From positions 3,348,101-3,412,100 of the forward strand of contig NC_003074.8 of the NCBI RefSeq assembly GCF_000001735.4: 64,000 bases of DNA, written 5' to 3'. The stretch comes from Arabidopsis thaliana. Taxonomy: Eukaryota > Streptophyta > Magnoliopsida > Brassicales > Brassicaceae. The notes under the pieces are model-generated. The model was not told where the DNA came from. It ran no database searches and was given only the letters and a program-made list of their open reading frames with translations. The position numbers were made by a program, and so were the translations under genes. The first letter of the stretch is position 1; every line of letters starts with the position of its first letter. Shown here piece after piece: positions 25,927 through 37,508 of the stretch.

Positions 25927-27060
25927 AAAGATGAAGAAAAGCCTCGTATCTCTCTCTCCTTCTCTGCTTTGTGTCTTATGAATCCTTTGTTCTTTGTTTC
26001 ACCGGAGATTAGAAGAGAAAACACATCAAGGAAACAAAAAGGAGACAATTTCTGATGAGCATTTTCTGAGAGAGAAGAGAAGAGACGCGAAACGATGAGG
26101 GTGAAGGAGATGAAAAGACTTTCTCGACCTTTATCTCTCTCAAATCGCAATCAAGTGGGGAAGAGAATAATACGAAAGTTGCTTCCTTTCCTGTTTTTTT
26201 TTATTCATTCATTTTTCTCTGTGTTTTTTTCTTGAGTTAATTTGTCGGACTTTTTGAATATTTTATGTTAATACAGTGTGACATTTTTTAATCGAGAAGT
26301 GGGTTTTGTAAAGTTGATTTTGGTGGAATCATAAAAGTATAATGTTTGGTTGGTGTCACATTTCATTTTTCCATGGTGCATCGTTCTGAACAATTTTGTC
26401 AAACAAATATCAATGCACCGAAAAACAAAGTATCTTCTCCCCAAGTATAATTAGCGTAGGAAATGTTGCAGTGTAATCTTATCACTGAATTAGGAGCAGT
26501 TAATCTCGAACGTTACGTAATCTACTTAATGGATCTTAAATGCATGATATGGTCTAAACTTAAAGCTACTAATTCATGGCTATTCACTTTTTCAAGCGTG
26601 GTTTACTATGTTTTGTGGGTTGCGTGGTCAATTCTCTCTAATATTTTTACATTAGTAAATTTCCAAATGAAACACGTCTATAATCAATCCATTGGAATGC
26701 CTAAAAATCTAGTTGTTGTTATCTAGAGTTGACAGAAAAGAGAAATAAAATAAAATTTATTTGAAGGACATTTAATGTGAAGATATTTTGTTTGGATTTA
26801 CTTCCTTATTAAGATGATATTGTTGGTCAAAATTAAACGTAGTTTCCATAAAAGTAAAAATACTCCAAAAACGGCTCCGTAGACAATCTTCACCACATCC
26901 TACATGGCCCTTACTGATTGGATACAACGATGGCTTTAACTCCACGCGCCAATGTCTTAAAACCTTCTCTTGCATAATAACGTGAATAGCCTTTGAACTT
27001 GTTCCTCTTCTCTCTTTTTTTGGTTTTCAATAACCTTAAACTTACCTCTCTCTCTCGAAA
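25927..27060. other. Divergent promoter region, R3H and p24 genes
   Basis: AT-rich sequence between two divergent start codons. The open frame at 26463-26726 is not supported by codon composition or any domain. A CT-rich leader (CTCTCTCTCTCG) precedes the p24 start. Confidence 0.5.
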
Positions 27061-28234
27061 ATGGCGATCTCACCGGTACTATTCATTGGTTTGATTTACC
27101 TCGCCGGCGGTGGCTCTCTTTTTCCGGGGGTGGAGGCAATATGGTTAACGGTTCCAGAATCAGGAGAGAGATGCGTCTACGAAGAGATCCAAGCCAACGT
27201 GGTCGTTGTCCTTGATTACATTTGCATCGACGATGCTTTCACTCAACTTGGTCCAACATTAGATGTTCGGGTTTGTACATCAACCATATATACTCCATTT
27301 TTTCTTCGTAAATTTCATGCATCCGGGAAAATTTCGTTACTGTGTGGTCAAACGTTATATATTTGAGATAGAAATAATTTGACTACGAGTTAAGATCACT
27401 CAAATTAGAGATCGAAAATCAACATTAAACTGCTGATAGATTTGTATAGGAAAAATCAATTAGTTAACCACAAAATTCACATGAACTTTTCTACCAAGAG
27501 ATTTCGGATTAATAGATTGAGAAAATAAGGGTTAATTTGGTTTATAAGTTGTCTATAGTTGGAGTGAAAATATAGTATAAACTTGTGTGTGTTGATATAT
27601 GCCTTGGTTAAAATGTATAGGTAACATCTCCATATGGGAAGGAACTGTACAAGATAGCAAACGTGACACACGGTCAGGCTGCGTTTACAACGAGCGAGAG
27701 TGGAACATTCTTAGCTTGTTTAGCAATGCATCACGACCAGTCACATCACTCAGTCAATAGCTCTGTTATCGTCAGTCTTGATTGGAAGATGGGTATCAGA
27801 GCCAAAGACTGGGATTCTGTTGCTAAAAAAGAAAAGATCGAGGCAAGTCCTTCATTTCCAATTCTAATATATGATTATAATAATCTAAAAAAACACATGT
27901 AATTGAATATATGGTTCCAGGGTGTGGAGCTTGAGATTCGAAGATCTACAGAATACGCAAGTGCTATTAGGGCCAACATACTCTATTTGAGAATCAGGTT
28001 ATTAATAACTTTCATATCAATCTTACGTATATATGTGGAATACGCAAAAAAGGATTTAATTAAGATTCTCTTATAAAAAAATGGTGCAGGGAAGCATATA
28101 TGAGGGAAATAAACGAGAAGACAAACACGAGGGTCAATCAGCTCGGCTTAATGTCTTTAGGAGTAGCTATTGTCGTTTCGATTAGTCAAGTTTTGTATCT
28201 CAAACGATACTTCCTCAAAAAGAAGCTTATTTAA
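27061..28234 (+). CDS. p24 family cargo receptor (delta type)
   Basis: Type-I membrane protein of COPI/COPII vesicles cycling between ER and Golgi. Exons 27061-27270, 27621-27842, 27921-27997 and 28090-28234 give 217 aa. A signal peptide ([21 protein letters not shown]) precedes a GOLD domain with the conserved Cys pair (CVYEE and LDYIC). A coiled-coil segment follows (about 140-180, [17 protein letters not shown]), then one membrane span ([20 protein letters not shown]). The cytosolic tail is [10 protein letters not shown], with an aromatic ER-export signal (YF) and a dilysine-type COPI signal (Lys at -3 and -4). Intron 2 has a GC donor (ATCGAG|GCAAGT). Corresponds to AT3G10780 as recalled. 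Confidence 0.9.
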
Positions 28235-28820
28235 CTTCATTCTACAACATTATATTATTATATATTTTAGAAAAAAATTGCAGTCTTGTGGCTCTTTTGG
28301 GACTAACTTTACCAAATCAATAAAAAAACACATGCTTTTGTGCATCATATAGTATTTTTATCTACTGATCACAAGAAACTTCATAGAATCATATGGACCA
28401 AGAATAGCATAAGTATATACATGCATGGCAGTCTAATTTATCTATATATCAACGTTAAATCTTTTACAATTGAGACTTAATTGGTACACCATTTACAAAG
28501 TATTTTGCTAATGAATGTCAACGGCAAATGATCATGATTGACGTTATTAGGTCGTTTTGGGACATCAATGTCCAACGACAGCTTAGAAGTGGGATTCATA
28601 AATTCAAAACTGTTAACATAACTACTGTAATTTTCTTATTTGTACTCTCATTAGCTTTTGATAATATGACCAATAACGCCAATTCTCCGTGGCGGGGACG
28701 TAACGCGTATGTTTAGTTTGGTTGCCGAGAGGTTGAGATGCTAGTTATGGGTTTTGTATGAGTTTCGGGATGTATTATCTCACACAAAAAGTTTGTATCG
28801 TGGAAGTCCCTTGATCGAAG

Positions 28821-29201
28821 ATTAACATTTCTAATAAAGTTTAGCGGTGTAGAACTGCCCACGCCTCTGTGTATACGATTTAAAAGGTATTGAATCTAAA
28901 ATTTTGAGATTTTATTTTTTACTTTTTGTTTCAAACTAAAATATATATTAGTCATATTTTCTAATTAAGAATCTAATAAAGCTCAGCAGTCTAGACCCGT
29001 CCACGCGTCTATGTATACACAATTTAAAAGGTATTGAATCCAAAAATTTGAGATTTTATATTTTTTACTTTTTGTTTCAAACTAAAATTTATGTTTTTTT
29101 TTTTGGTAAGCCAAGGGAGACAATGTCTCCCAAGATTTATGTTAGTCATACTTTCTACGTGATTATCTAATAAATCTCGTTTATCTAAACCTGTCCACAC
29201 G
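28821..29201. repeat. Degenerate tandem repeat, 2.3 units of about 145 bp
   Basis: Unit 1 (about 28821-28962) and unit 2 (about 28963-29156) share ordered blocks TCTAATAAAG, TGTATAC, AATTTAAAAGGTATTGAATC and TTTTTGTTTCAAACTAAAAT. A partial unit 3 (29157-29201) repeats only the start. Unit 2 is longer because of a 41-bp insertion. Confidence 0.8.
29094..29134 (-). mobile_element. Small retroposon-like insertion with target duplication
   Basis: 41 bp flanked by ATTTATG on both sides (29087-29093 and 29135-29141) and absent from the sister repeat unit. On the minus strand it ends in an A run after TTGGCTTACC, as expected of a 5'-truncated poly(A) retroposon. It contains the near-palindrome GGGAGACAATGTCTCCC. 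Confidence 0.55.
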
Positions 29202-29309
29202 TTGACAACGGTTTATCATCAAATCTCCAAACCTCTAAAAACATTGGGGGTTCGGAGTTAAAAAAAAAGCAAGAAAAAAGAGAGATAGTGAGCGTAAGTG
29301 AAAACAGCC

Positions 29310-30269
29310 ATGGAAGAGGTAAAGGGGAAAAGAACCATCAGTAACACTTGGAAACTTGTTACAAGGTCCCAAACTGACCCCTTTGAAGGAATGCCTCTGC
29401 ATCTGAAAGAGAAGATTCTCATGAAATTGAAGGCCAAAATCATATCGACGTTCATCCTCCTTTCCAAGTCCTGGTCATCGATAGTCCTTAACAAAGATTT
29501 CACCAACATGTATTTGATAATAAAGTTCTTTGAATCTTTGAATCGACCACGTCTTCTTTTGGCAGTCGACGATCGAGAAATAAATATGCAGTTCTTCCAC
29601 TCTTGCTCTCGAGAGGATCCATCTTCTGATCATCAAACGGTTGGCTGTTACCCTGATTCGTATCCGCGTATCTGGTATGACTTTTCTCCACCTGTTCGTG
29701 GCTTGATCTGCTGTCTAAACAATTCTACTAAAGTGGTAATTGGAAATCCTACTACTTGTCAATTTGAAACTTTACCGAGAGTCAGAACCAAAATATACCA
29801 AGAAATATTTCCCTTCTTTGGATACGATCATGTTAAGGATGAATACAAAGTCTTGTGCATGACGATATCGGATGAGTACTATAGTAGATCAGGAAATATT
29901 GTGTCCAAGGAGCATAAAGTTTTCACTCTAGGATGTAAACAGAAGAAATGGAGAATGATCGAATGTACGATTAATCATTATCTTACTCCTGGAACTCAAG
30001 GAATATTTAGCAATGGGGTTATCTATTACTTCGCTAGGGTCAATGATGATCAGTCGCTAATGTGCTTTGTTGTGGGGTCTGAAAAGTTTAGTGTCGTTGA
30101 GTTACCGAGGCCGGCCGTCGAAGTTCTAGCGAACTACGGCGAAAAGATAGCTGTAACGAATTTGTTATATGCTAGTAATGATAGACTTTTTGTATGGATT
30201 CTAGAAGATGCCAGCAAACAAGAATGGTCAAACTTTTGTGTCTTGGTTCCTTCTTGGGTAGATATATAG
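29310..30269 (+). CDS. F-box protein with truncated F-box-associated domain
   Basis: Predicted SCF adaptor, 319 aa, intronless. The first ATG is 29310 (MEEVKGKR); the frame continues upstream only to a GTG. The F-box lies at about residues 25-70 ([19 protein letters not shown]... [10 protein letters not shown]), followed by an F-box-associated (FBA) region with [15 protein letters not shown] and [13 protein letters not shown]. The stop after PSWVDI cuts the domain early. In the next frame similarity resumes at once ([18 protein letters not shown]) and runs about 80 residues to a stop at 30511-30513, so the allele looks frameshifted. Matches AT3G10790 in length as recalled. Confidence 0.8.
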
Positions 30270-30513
30270 ATTTCGACCATTCAGCTTCACGGGTATACTT
30301 GGAACCGGCGAGCTTATATTTACACCGGGCTTAAAGCGTGGCCCCTTCTATTTACTGTGTTACGATCTCAAGGAACACACAGCTAGAAAAATCTGCTTCA
30401 AAAGAATTGGTTATTATACTTCTTTGAAAGTCTTTTTGGATCATGTAGAGAATCCTATGGTTCTGCCAAAGATAAGGCAATCGGTTGGTGATGAGTTCTT
30501 TGGTGTTGCATGA
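30270..30513 (+). pseudogene. Out-of-frame 3' remainder of the F-box gene
   Basis: Codons starting with AGA near 30268 encode about 80 residues of an FBA-domain C-terminus: FTGILGTGELIFTPG, GPFYLLCYDLKE and VENPMVLPKIRQS. It is one frame off from the gene that ends at 30269. It has no start codon of its own and was presumably part of the ancestral protein. Confidence 0.7.
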
Positions 30514-31225
30514 ACTAATCTCTCTTCTTTCTTTTCTTATTTTTCAAGTTTCAATTAAGTGGTCGGATATTATTTGTTTAAGACTAGTTCTTATTGGATT
30601 TGATGGTCACCCATTGGTTAGTCTTTTGATCAATGGATATTTATGTCTGTGGAATATTGTAATGCAATGTTTTTTTTCTCAACATCTTTGGAATGCAATG
30701 TTTATGACTTAACAAGAAAAATGTTTATGACTTGATTATAATAATCTCTGGTTTTGTGCGGAGCTTATACAGCTTCGGTTTTCTTCTTATTTGATTTCTT
30801 TTGGGGAGAACAAAGAGTTTTGTGTTTGGCTAGATGGATCTTTATCATCATTTTGGTCGCCTTTTGAATTTTATTTCATAAAGAAATCTTATGTATAAGA
30901 AAATAAAACTAATATCGATTCTGAAATAGCAAAAATACCTCAATATTTTCACTAAATCATAAAACGAACTACATTCATCATACAACACATTGTAACATTT
31001 CACCATTAATTTCTTAACCCAAGCAACAAGCCAATAAGTAGATAGTTTTTGTTTGACTAAACATACACACGTGTTCGGAGTTTGATGTACACGCGCTGAC
31101 TGCGCGTGGATGTAATATAATCTTAATTCTTAAGTATATTCGTCGACGTTGCCTTGTTCCAAAGTTATAAACCGTGTGGAACCATCGAGAAGCGAAGCCA
31201 GAATAAATTTTCGAATCCTCCGACG
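30514..31225. other. bZIP28 5' flank
   Basis: Intergenic. Includes ACACGTGT at about 31067-31074 (a G-box/ABRE-type core), some 150 bp upstream of the bZIP28 start. No gene seen. Confidence 0.45.
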
Positions 31226-33330
31226 ATGACGGAATCAACATCCGTGGTTGCTCCTCCGCCGGAGATACCTAATCTGAACCCTAGCATGTTTTCTGAGTCC
31301 GATTTGTTTTCTATTCCGCCGCTAGATCCTCTTTTCCTATCTGATTCTGATCCGATTTCAATGGATGCGCCAATCTCCGATCTCGACTTCTTACTCGACG
31401 ATGAGAACGGAGATTTCGCTGATTTTGATTTCTCGTTTGATAATTCTGATGATTTCTTCGATTTCGATTTATCGGAGCCCGCGGTGGTGATCCCTGAGGA
31501 GATCGGTAACAATCGTTCGAATTTGGACTCATCGGAAAACAGAAGCGGCGATGGAGGTTTAGAAGGAAGATCTGAGTCTGTTCATTCACAGGTTTCATCT
31601 CAAGGCTCCAAGACTTTTGTGTCCGACACCGTTGACGCATCATCCTCCCCTGAATCAAGCAATCACCAGAAATCTTCTGTTAGCAAGAGGAAGAAGGAAA
31701 ATGGAGACTCCAGTGGCGAATTAAGGAGCTGCAAGTACCAAAAGTCCGATGATAAATCAGTCGCTACGAACAACGAAGGTGATGATGACGACGACAAGAG
31801 GAAGTTGATAAGGCAGATTAGGAACCGTGAAAGTGCTCAGCTTTCGAGGTTGAGGAAGAAGCAACAAACTGAGGAGCTTGAAAGAAAAGTGAAGAGTATG
31901 AATGCTACCATTGCTGAATTGAATGGTAAGATTGCTTATGTTATGGCTGAGAATGTCGCTTTAAGGCAACAAATGGCTGTTGCTTCTGGTGCTCCTCCTA
32001 TGAATCCTTATATGGCTGCCCCGCCTTTACCGTATCAATGGATGCCGTATCCGCCGTATCCTGTTAGGGGATATGGATCACAGACACCTTTGGTTCCCAT
32101 TCCTAAGTTAAATCCTAAGCCTGTCTCGAGTTGTAGACCGAAGAAGGCAGAGAGTAAGAAGAATGAGGGTAAAAGTAAGCTCAAGAAGGTTGCTAGTATT
32201 AGTTTTATTGGAATTCTCTTCTTTGTCTTCTTGTTTGGTACATTGGTTCCTTTTATGAATGTAAATTTTGGAGGAGAACGTGGAAGCTTTGGCGGTTTGT
32301 CTAAATATGATGGCCACCGGTATTACGATGAACATAAGGGGAGGGTTTTAATGGTCGGCGATGGTTCTGATGTTAGAAGAAATAGTGGAATTTCTGAAGG
32401 AAATATCCATTCTAGTAGGATTAGTCATGGTGAGAGAGATAGTTGTGGAGGAGTAGATTATAATGCTCATCCGAAAGTAGAAGGACGACCAAGTTCGTTG
32501 AGCAATGCCAGTGATCCTCTCTTTGCTTCTCTCTATGTCCCAAGAAACGATGGGCTTGTGAAGATCGATGGGAACTTGATAATTCACTCTGTTTTGGCGA
32601 GCGAGAAAGCAAGGGGTTTAGGAAAGAAGAATATCACTGAAACAGTAAAAACTAAAGAACCGGATTTGACCATTCCTGGTGCACTGTCTTCTGCATTAGC
32701 TGTTCCGGGGGTAAGAGGAAATGCAGCAATGCTTCCGCATTCAACAGCTCTCTCTTCTGAAGGGAAAAGACTTCACCAATGGTTTCATGAAGGTGGCTCA
32801 GGTAATTCTTGTTCTCTATGTAGTTTCTACTAAATGGAGTGATCTGGATTTTCAACTCTACATTGCATTCTCTTGCAGGGCCACTAATGGATTACAGCAT
32901 GTGCACCGAGGTTTTCCAGTTTGATATTGCTCCTGGTGCTATAGTCCCGTCATCAGTCTCCAGCATTTCTGCGGAGCATCTCCAAAATGTCACTACCCAC
33001 GGCAAGAGAATGAAGAACAGGAGAATCCTTGAGGGACTTCCTGTTTCACTTGTGGCGTCAGAGCTCAATATCACCGGAACCCAGCCAAACAAAGACGCTC
33101 AAAATAAGACCTTTAATGGAAACACTAACAAACCCACATCATCATCCTCCATGGTTGTCTCAGTGTTACTTGATCCAAGAGAGGTCGTTGACTCTGAAAC
33201 CGACAGAGTGGTTCCCCCAAACCCAAAATCACTTTCCCGGATCTTTGTGGTGGTGCTTCTTGACAGTGTCAAGTACGTTACCTACTCATGCGTTCTTCCT
33301 CGATCGGGTCTCCATCTCGTAGCCACCTGA
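31226..33330 (+). CDS. BZIP28: ER membrane-tethered bZIP factor 28
   Basis: Stress sensor of the unfolded-protein response: an ER-anchored bZIP that moves to the Golgi, is cut by S1P/S2P, and then activates chaperone genes. Two exons, 31226-32801 and 32879-33330, encode 675 aa. The start MTESTSVV was chosen at the first ATG with good coding bias. The acidic activation region is at about residues 15-90 (many D/F). The basic region and zipper are at about 190-255 ([20 protein letters not shown]). The membrane span is at about 323-345 ([20 protein letters not shown]). The lumenal part has the S1P site RRIL at about 573-576 and several N-glycosylation sequons. Length matches AT3G10800. Confidence 0.95.
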
Positions 33331-33747
33331 TTTGAGCTACTCAGATCTTGACCTTAAGTAGGCGAACATTGACTTGTTTATACATACAGACCTTGTTGAC
33401 TTTTTTTCCCTGTGTTGTATAACTCTTATGTTCTAAGGTTTTGGATTTTAATTTTGAGATAAGCATAAAGTGGAATCCTTGTTTTAAAGGCATTTCCAAT
33501 AGCTTTAGGCTGTATAATACATCCGATGGTTGCAGAACTTTTCTAATTTAGAAGATATAATATACAAAAGAAGCTCTTAGAGCATATATATTCAATTGGG
33601 ACTTAAGTAGAAGGCTGCACCCTTTTGTGCAGCATCATTCTATAACAACTCTTCCGGTTCTGTATCTAGTTTCCATATGAATTCATTTTATACATTTAAA
33701 AGTTTTGAGTACTCTGTCGATACAGTTTACTAGACATGTTAATGTCG
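33331..33747. other. Convergent 3' gap
   Basis: 3'UTRs of bZIP28 (+) and the His-rich membrane protein (-). AT-rich, nothing else seen. Confidence 0.6.
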
Positions 33748-36127
33748 TTATTCATGAAGCCAGGCCACTATCAGCATGAGAAGGACAATCCATGGCATAG
33801 CTGGTAAAACCTCAATCGCTGCTGCCAAACACAGAAAGAAGAAGGCATTTGATTAGAATTGGGAGTCTATGATTTGATATATCTTTGCTAAATTGGAAGA
33901 CTTTAAGTAGCAACTTACATGAAGAGGACTGCGGTTGAGGATGAGCAACTTCGTTTGCATGTGGTTCCCGTGGTTCCGTTATGGGTGGTTGAGCTGCATG
34001 GGCAAACACCACATGTGGTAGAGGGGCAGAGATTGGAACTATATGAGACTTGGCTGCAGAAATTGGGGCCGGTGAGTGCAGCTGATGATGTGGTGCCCCA
34101 GCAGAAGGAGCAGGCGCAGGTGTGGATGAAAACTGCACGCGTTTCTCCTTGAAATGTACTCTATTCCCTGGGTTGCAGGGTGGAGGTGCAGATGGAGCTC
34201 TCTTACGGCTTCTGTGAGGAGCAGGAGAGGCCACAGGTGAAACCTCGGGAGCCATTTTCGGGCTAAGATTGTGGTGGTGGTGGTGATGATGGTTGTGATG
34301 GTGATGGTGGTGGTGGTGATGGTGATGGTGATGGTGATGGTGATGCTTCGAATGGGGACTAGGTGAGGGTGATGGAGATTTGGTGCTACTATCACTGCTG
34401 TTTGGCAAGAAAGATGACAGACGAACTTGCTTGACCTTACCAAATATGGTATTATTCAGGCCAAGGTTTTTCGAGCGTGAACCTGTGATGGTATCAGTCA
34501 GTTGTTTCAACCTTGGGCTTGAATTTGAAGTCCCGACTCTTAGCAAAACTGATGAGTGAACAGTTGTCGGGGGAGACACGGTCGACCCTTCTGAGTTCGA
34601 TAAGCTTACATACAAATTCTGCATTCAGGTAAAATCCATGTTTCAGAACAATCTAACTCAAGGCATTAACAGTTGCTAATGAATTCATAACTTCAACATG
34701 ATTGAAAGATTTAGAAAATAATGTATTGTGATAGAAATGACAAACCTCGTATGGTGCGAGATTCAGCCCATTTTTGAGTTGACTAGCAAGGGTATTGAAG
34801 TTTATCTGTATCTGGTGAATAGAGTAGTTTAGGGTAAAGTTGAAAACAATCTTGAATTTCTGCAGAGGGAAAGCACTTTGTGGTGGAATCACAGTGATTC
34901 CTCCTGGAAATTTTAGCACTTCAAAAAGGAAGGTTTCCCCAAACAAGGATTTTGTAAGCTGGAGAGTAGATTGATTTATGAGCACCGATTCAAACATCTC
35001 TTTGATAGAACTCAGGGACAGAGGTAAGATTTCTCGGTATCCAGTATCAGGGTCAATTCCAAACACAACCTTTGTTATGTTCAATTCATCTGACGGCTCA
35101 ACAGCCAGGATAGTTACCTATTGTTTCATTAGAGCCAAGTTAGATCAGAAGAGAAACGAGATGACAAAACGAATCAGAAACAATAATTTAAAAGTTAAGA
35201 AAAAGATGAAAACATCATACTTTGATGGAAATGTAGCTCATCTCTTGAAAGATGTCATTCTGAAGCTGCAATGTATTTTCATTAAGAAAAGAAGCCGATC
35301 TATTGATGCTAAAACTGGCCACTATAGCATGACCTGCATCAAAATGTGAGAAACAATTAACAAGGAACGAATATCCTAACAGTGATCGATAACCATATCC
35401 ATGACCCTAAAACCTATAAATCAGAGTATTGATCATCCATTTTCCCTGAGTTAAAACTTGTAAGAAGATGTCTTCTCTTCACTACTCATGGAAAATTTAC
35501 AGGTGTCTCAAGTGAAAGCCAAGACAGAGTCACTGAGATATGAACACGCATCACTACTAATAATGTCAAGTAACTATGATTCAGGATAGCTTTAAAAAGG
35601 TTCACAGATTTATTTCTCCTCAATAACATAATCTTCCTATCTAAAAACTTCAAAGAGGAAGCAGTTTTGACTCATCCCTGACCATTAAAGCACAAATCAC
35701 AGTCAAAATCTCATTCCCAAAATAGCTTTCTAATTAGTAATAAGCAAAATTCAGGACATAGAAGATGAGAAACATAGACTCAAATCAATGTTAAAGCTAT
35801 AGAGTAAATTCATTGTCCAAATAGGACCTCAGCAGCTAAAATAGCTTTTAGCAAAAATTGAAACTTTTGCACGAATTCAGAAAGAGGAGATTTACCTCTA
35901 AATCTGGGATCAAGATTCGAATCCTCACGATCCATAGGAAACGGAAGCAACAAAAACAAAGCCGAAAGAAACAAAGCGACTGATAAAAGCAGCACGAATA
36001 AACATTTGAACCCAACGAAGCTTGAGATCCATTTGCAACACCCACACCGAGCATTCCTCACCGTCGAATCGCCGGTAGCTTCGCCGCCGGCGACACGGAG
36101 ACTCACATCATCCTCGGTTTTACCCAT
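33748..36127 (-). CDS. His-rich membrane protein of unknown function
   Basis: Five exons, 35896-36127, 35221-35333, 34746-35117, 33919-34618 and 33748-33821, give 496 aa starting MGKTEDDVSLRV. A cysteine motif (CGCCKW) and one strong membrane span (about residues 41-62, CLFVLLLSVALFLSALFLLL) lie near the N-terminus. A non-cytosolic-looking region with several N-x-S/T sequons follows (about 80-260). A low-complexity Ser/Pro/His tail contains a His tract of about 17, then Asn, then 7 His. A second short hydrophobic segment ends the protein (MPWIVLLMLIVAWLHE), which could be a tail anchor or GPI-type signal. I do not recognise a catalytic domain. The locus (AT3G10810) carries a RING label in some annotations, but no RING is visible here. 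Confidence 0.8.
34268..34346. repeat. GGT/GAT trinucleotide repeat encoding poly-His
   Basis: Imperfect GTG/ATG run on the plus strand, read as CAC/CAT on the coding strand. Expected to vary in length between accessions. Confidence 0.85.
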
Positions 36128-36908
36128 TGACAAAAGCAAACTAAGGTTTCAAGACATAGCAACAAAGAGAAACCCCACCTTCCTCAGCGGTGGGTACACC
36201 CATCATTAGCTTCCACAGCTCAACAAAAGCCCTAATTCACCAGATTGAGAACGTGATAGCTACCAAATTCGCAGAAAATGAAGAAATTTCACCTTCGAAT
36301 ATTTGAAATCGGAATCGAGGTTTTTGCTCTTTAATTCCTTACCCAAAACATGGCTTTGATATTTAAAACACACACACAAAAAAACGCAAAACGAAGAGAG
36401 TGAAGTGAATTTTTCCGATTTCAGATTATAAGAATGTTTTTTTTTTAATATATATAGAAAATGGCACAAAAATAAAAATAAGAAAGGGATTTGGTTTTTT
36501 GTAAGGGTTTTCTATTTACGCTCAACTGAATTTAATTTTCACATATATACTTTCTTAACTTCACTATCATTTTCCTTAAGATTTATCTTAATTATGATCA
36601 TTGCAAATTTTATACACCTTGGAAACTTTAAATAATATGGTTGGTCGTTTTGGGTAAGACCACCGACAGAAGAGTGCTCGAACTACCGTCACCGAATGGA
36701 TAAATTCAAGAAAATTATCAAATTTTTAAGAAAATAATGAGAAAATATAATATCAAGGTTGATAAACAATATTTTTCATACATTAATAAGACTACAAAAC
36801 CCTTTTGTACATGCCAATATATTGAAAAAAGCAACATTTTATCATGGAAAAATAAAATATCATCATATACTACGTACATGCACATGGATTGATTCAAAAG
36901 CTAGCATC
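36128..36908. other. Intergenic
   Basis: 5' flank of the His-rich protein gene (leader to about 36300) and 3' flank of the RING gene. No gene seen. Confidence 0.5.
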
Positions 36909-37508
36909 TCAATGGAAAGGTGATGATCCATTATGGTTTGAGGCCAAACCAGAGGACCTGAACGGCCACAGATGCCACAATGGATTTTTCCGGCTATTAT
37001 TTCGGTCTTGTGGAAGTTCTTTGCGGCAGACGGGGCAAGTATTACGCTGGACTAACCACGGGAGTATACATTCAGAATGGTAGATATGTTTACACGGCAT
37101 TTTTCTTGCATCTGATCCGATTTCAAACTGGTCTTGGCAAACCGGACAATAGGGATCTAAACCGAGATGCTTCTGCCTGATTTTGATCTTTTGCAATGAG
37201 TTAATCGCGGCTAGTGATGCTGGAGGAGGACCACGACGGTCTTGTAGTGCTGGGAGCCGGTTAAACAACTCTTCAAAACTTAGTTGTTCTCCTATAACCG
37301 ATCTTCTGTTGTTGCGACGGTTACGAGCTTCTTCGTAGGCTAATCCGAATAAATCAAAAGGGCTTAGTTCAACATTCTCATATAGCCTTTCAAGAAAGGT
37401 GTTACCACAGTAAATGCAAGCTCCTTCTCTTCTGCCTTCTCCTTGAAGATGGATTCCTCGTCTACAAGTATGACACCAATGTGTATTTTTCCGCCTAGTC
37501 GTAGTCAT
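36909..37508 (-). CDS. RING-H2 E3 ubiquitin ligase
   Basis: Intronless coding frame of 199 aa (MTTTRRKNTHW). An N-terminal zinc-ribbon motif (CHTCRRGIHL then CIYCG, about residues 12-34) is typical of BCA2/RDUF-type ligases. The C3H2C3 RING-H2 domain is at about 120-161: CPVCQDQFEIG, MPCKHIYHSECI and CPVCRKELP. All eight metal ligands are present. The tail is basic and Trp/His-rich. A 5'UTR exon is likely at about 38189-38400, joined across an intron (donor GTAAGCC at about 38188, acceptor just before 37513). Matches AT3G10815 as recalled. Confidence 0.9.
   Translation of the reverse strand: MTTTRRKNTHWCHTCRRGIHLQGEGRREGACIYCGNTFLERLYENVELSPFDLFGLAYEEARNRRNNRRSVIGEQLSFEELFNRLPALQDRRGPPPASLAAINSLQKIKIRQKHLGLDPYCPVCQDQFEIGSDARKMPCKHIYHSECILPWLVQRNTCPVCRKELPQDRNNSRKNPLWHLWPFRSSGLASNHNGSSPFH

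Larger units (their letters stand above)
28235..29309. other. Intergenic with degenerate tandem repeat
   Basis: AT-rich. The right part holds the diverged tandem repeat and small retroposon-like insertion listed separately. The open frame 28528-28716 is not supported. Confidence 0.5.

Noticed and set aside
26463-26726. 87-aa frame between the R3H and p24 genes
   Set aside because: AT-rich composition, no domain, no splice context; likely chance.
29298-29309. Upstream start for the F-box protein
   Set aside because: The codon at 29298 is GTG. The first ATG is 29310.
31165-31512. 115-aa minus-strand frame opposite bZIP28
   Set aside because: Mirror of the Asp/Ser-rich coding sequence; low-complexity shadow.
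34039-34443. Ile/Thr repeat frame opposite or overlapping the His tract
   Set aside because: Alternative reading of the CAC/CAT repeat; not a gene.
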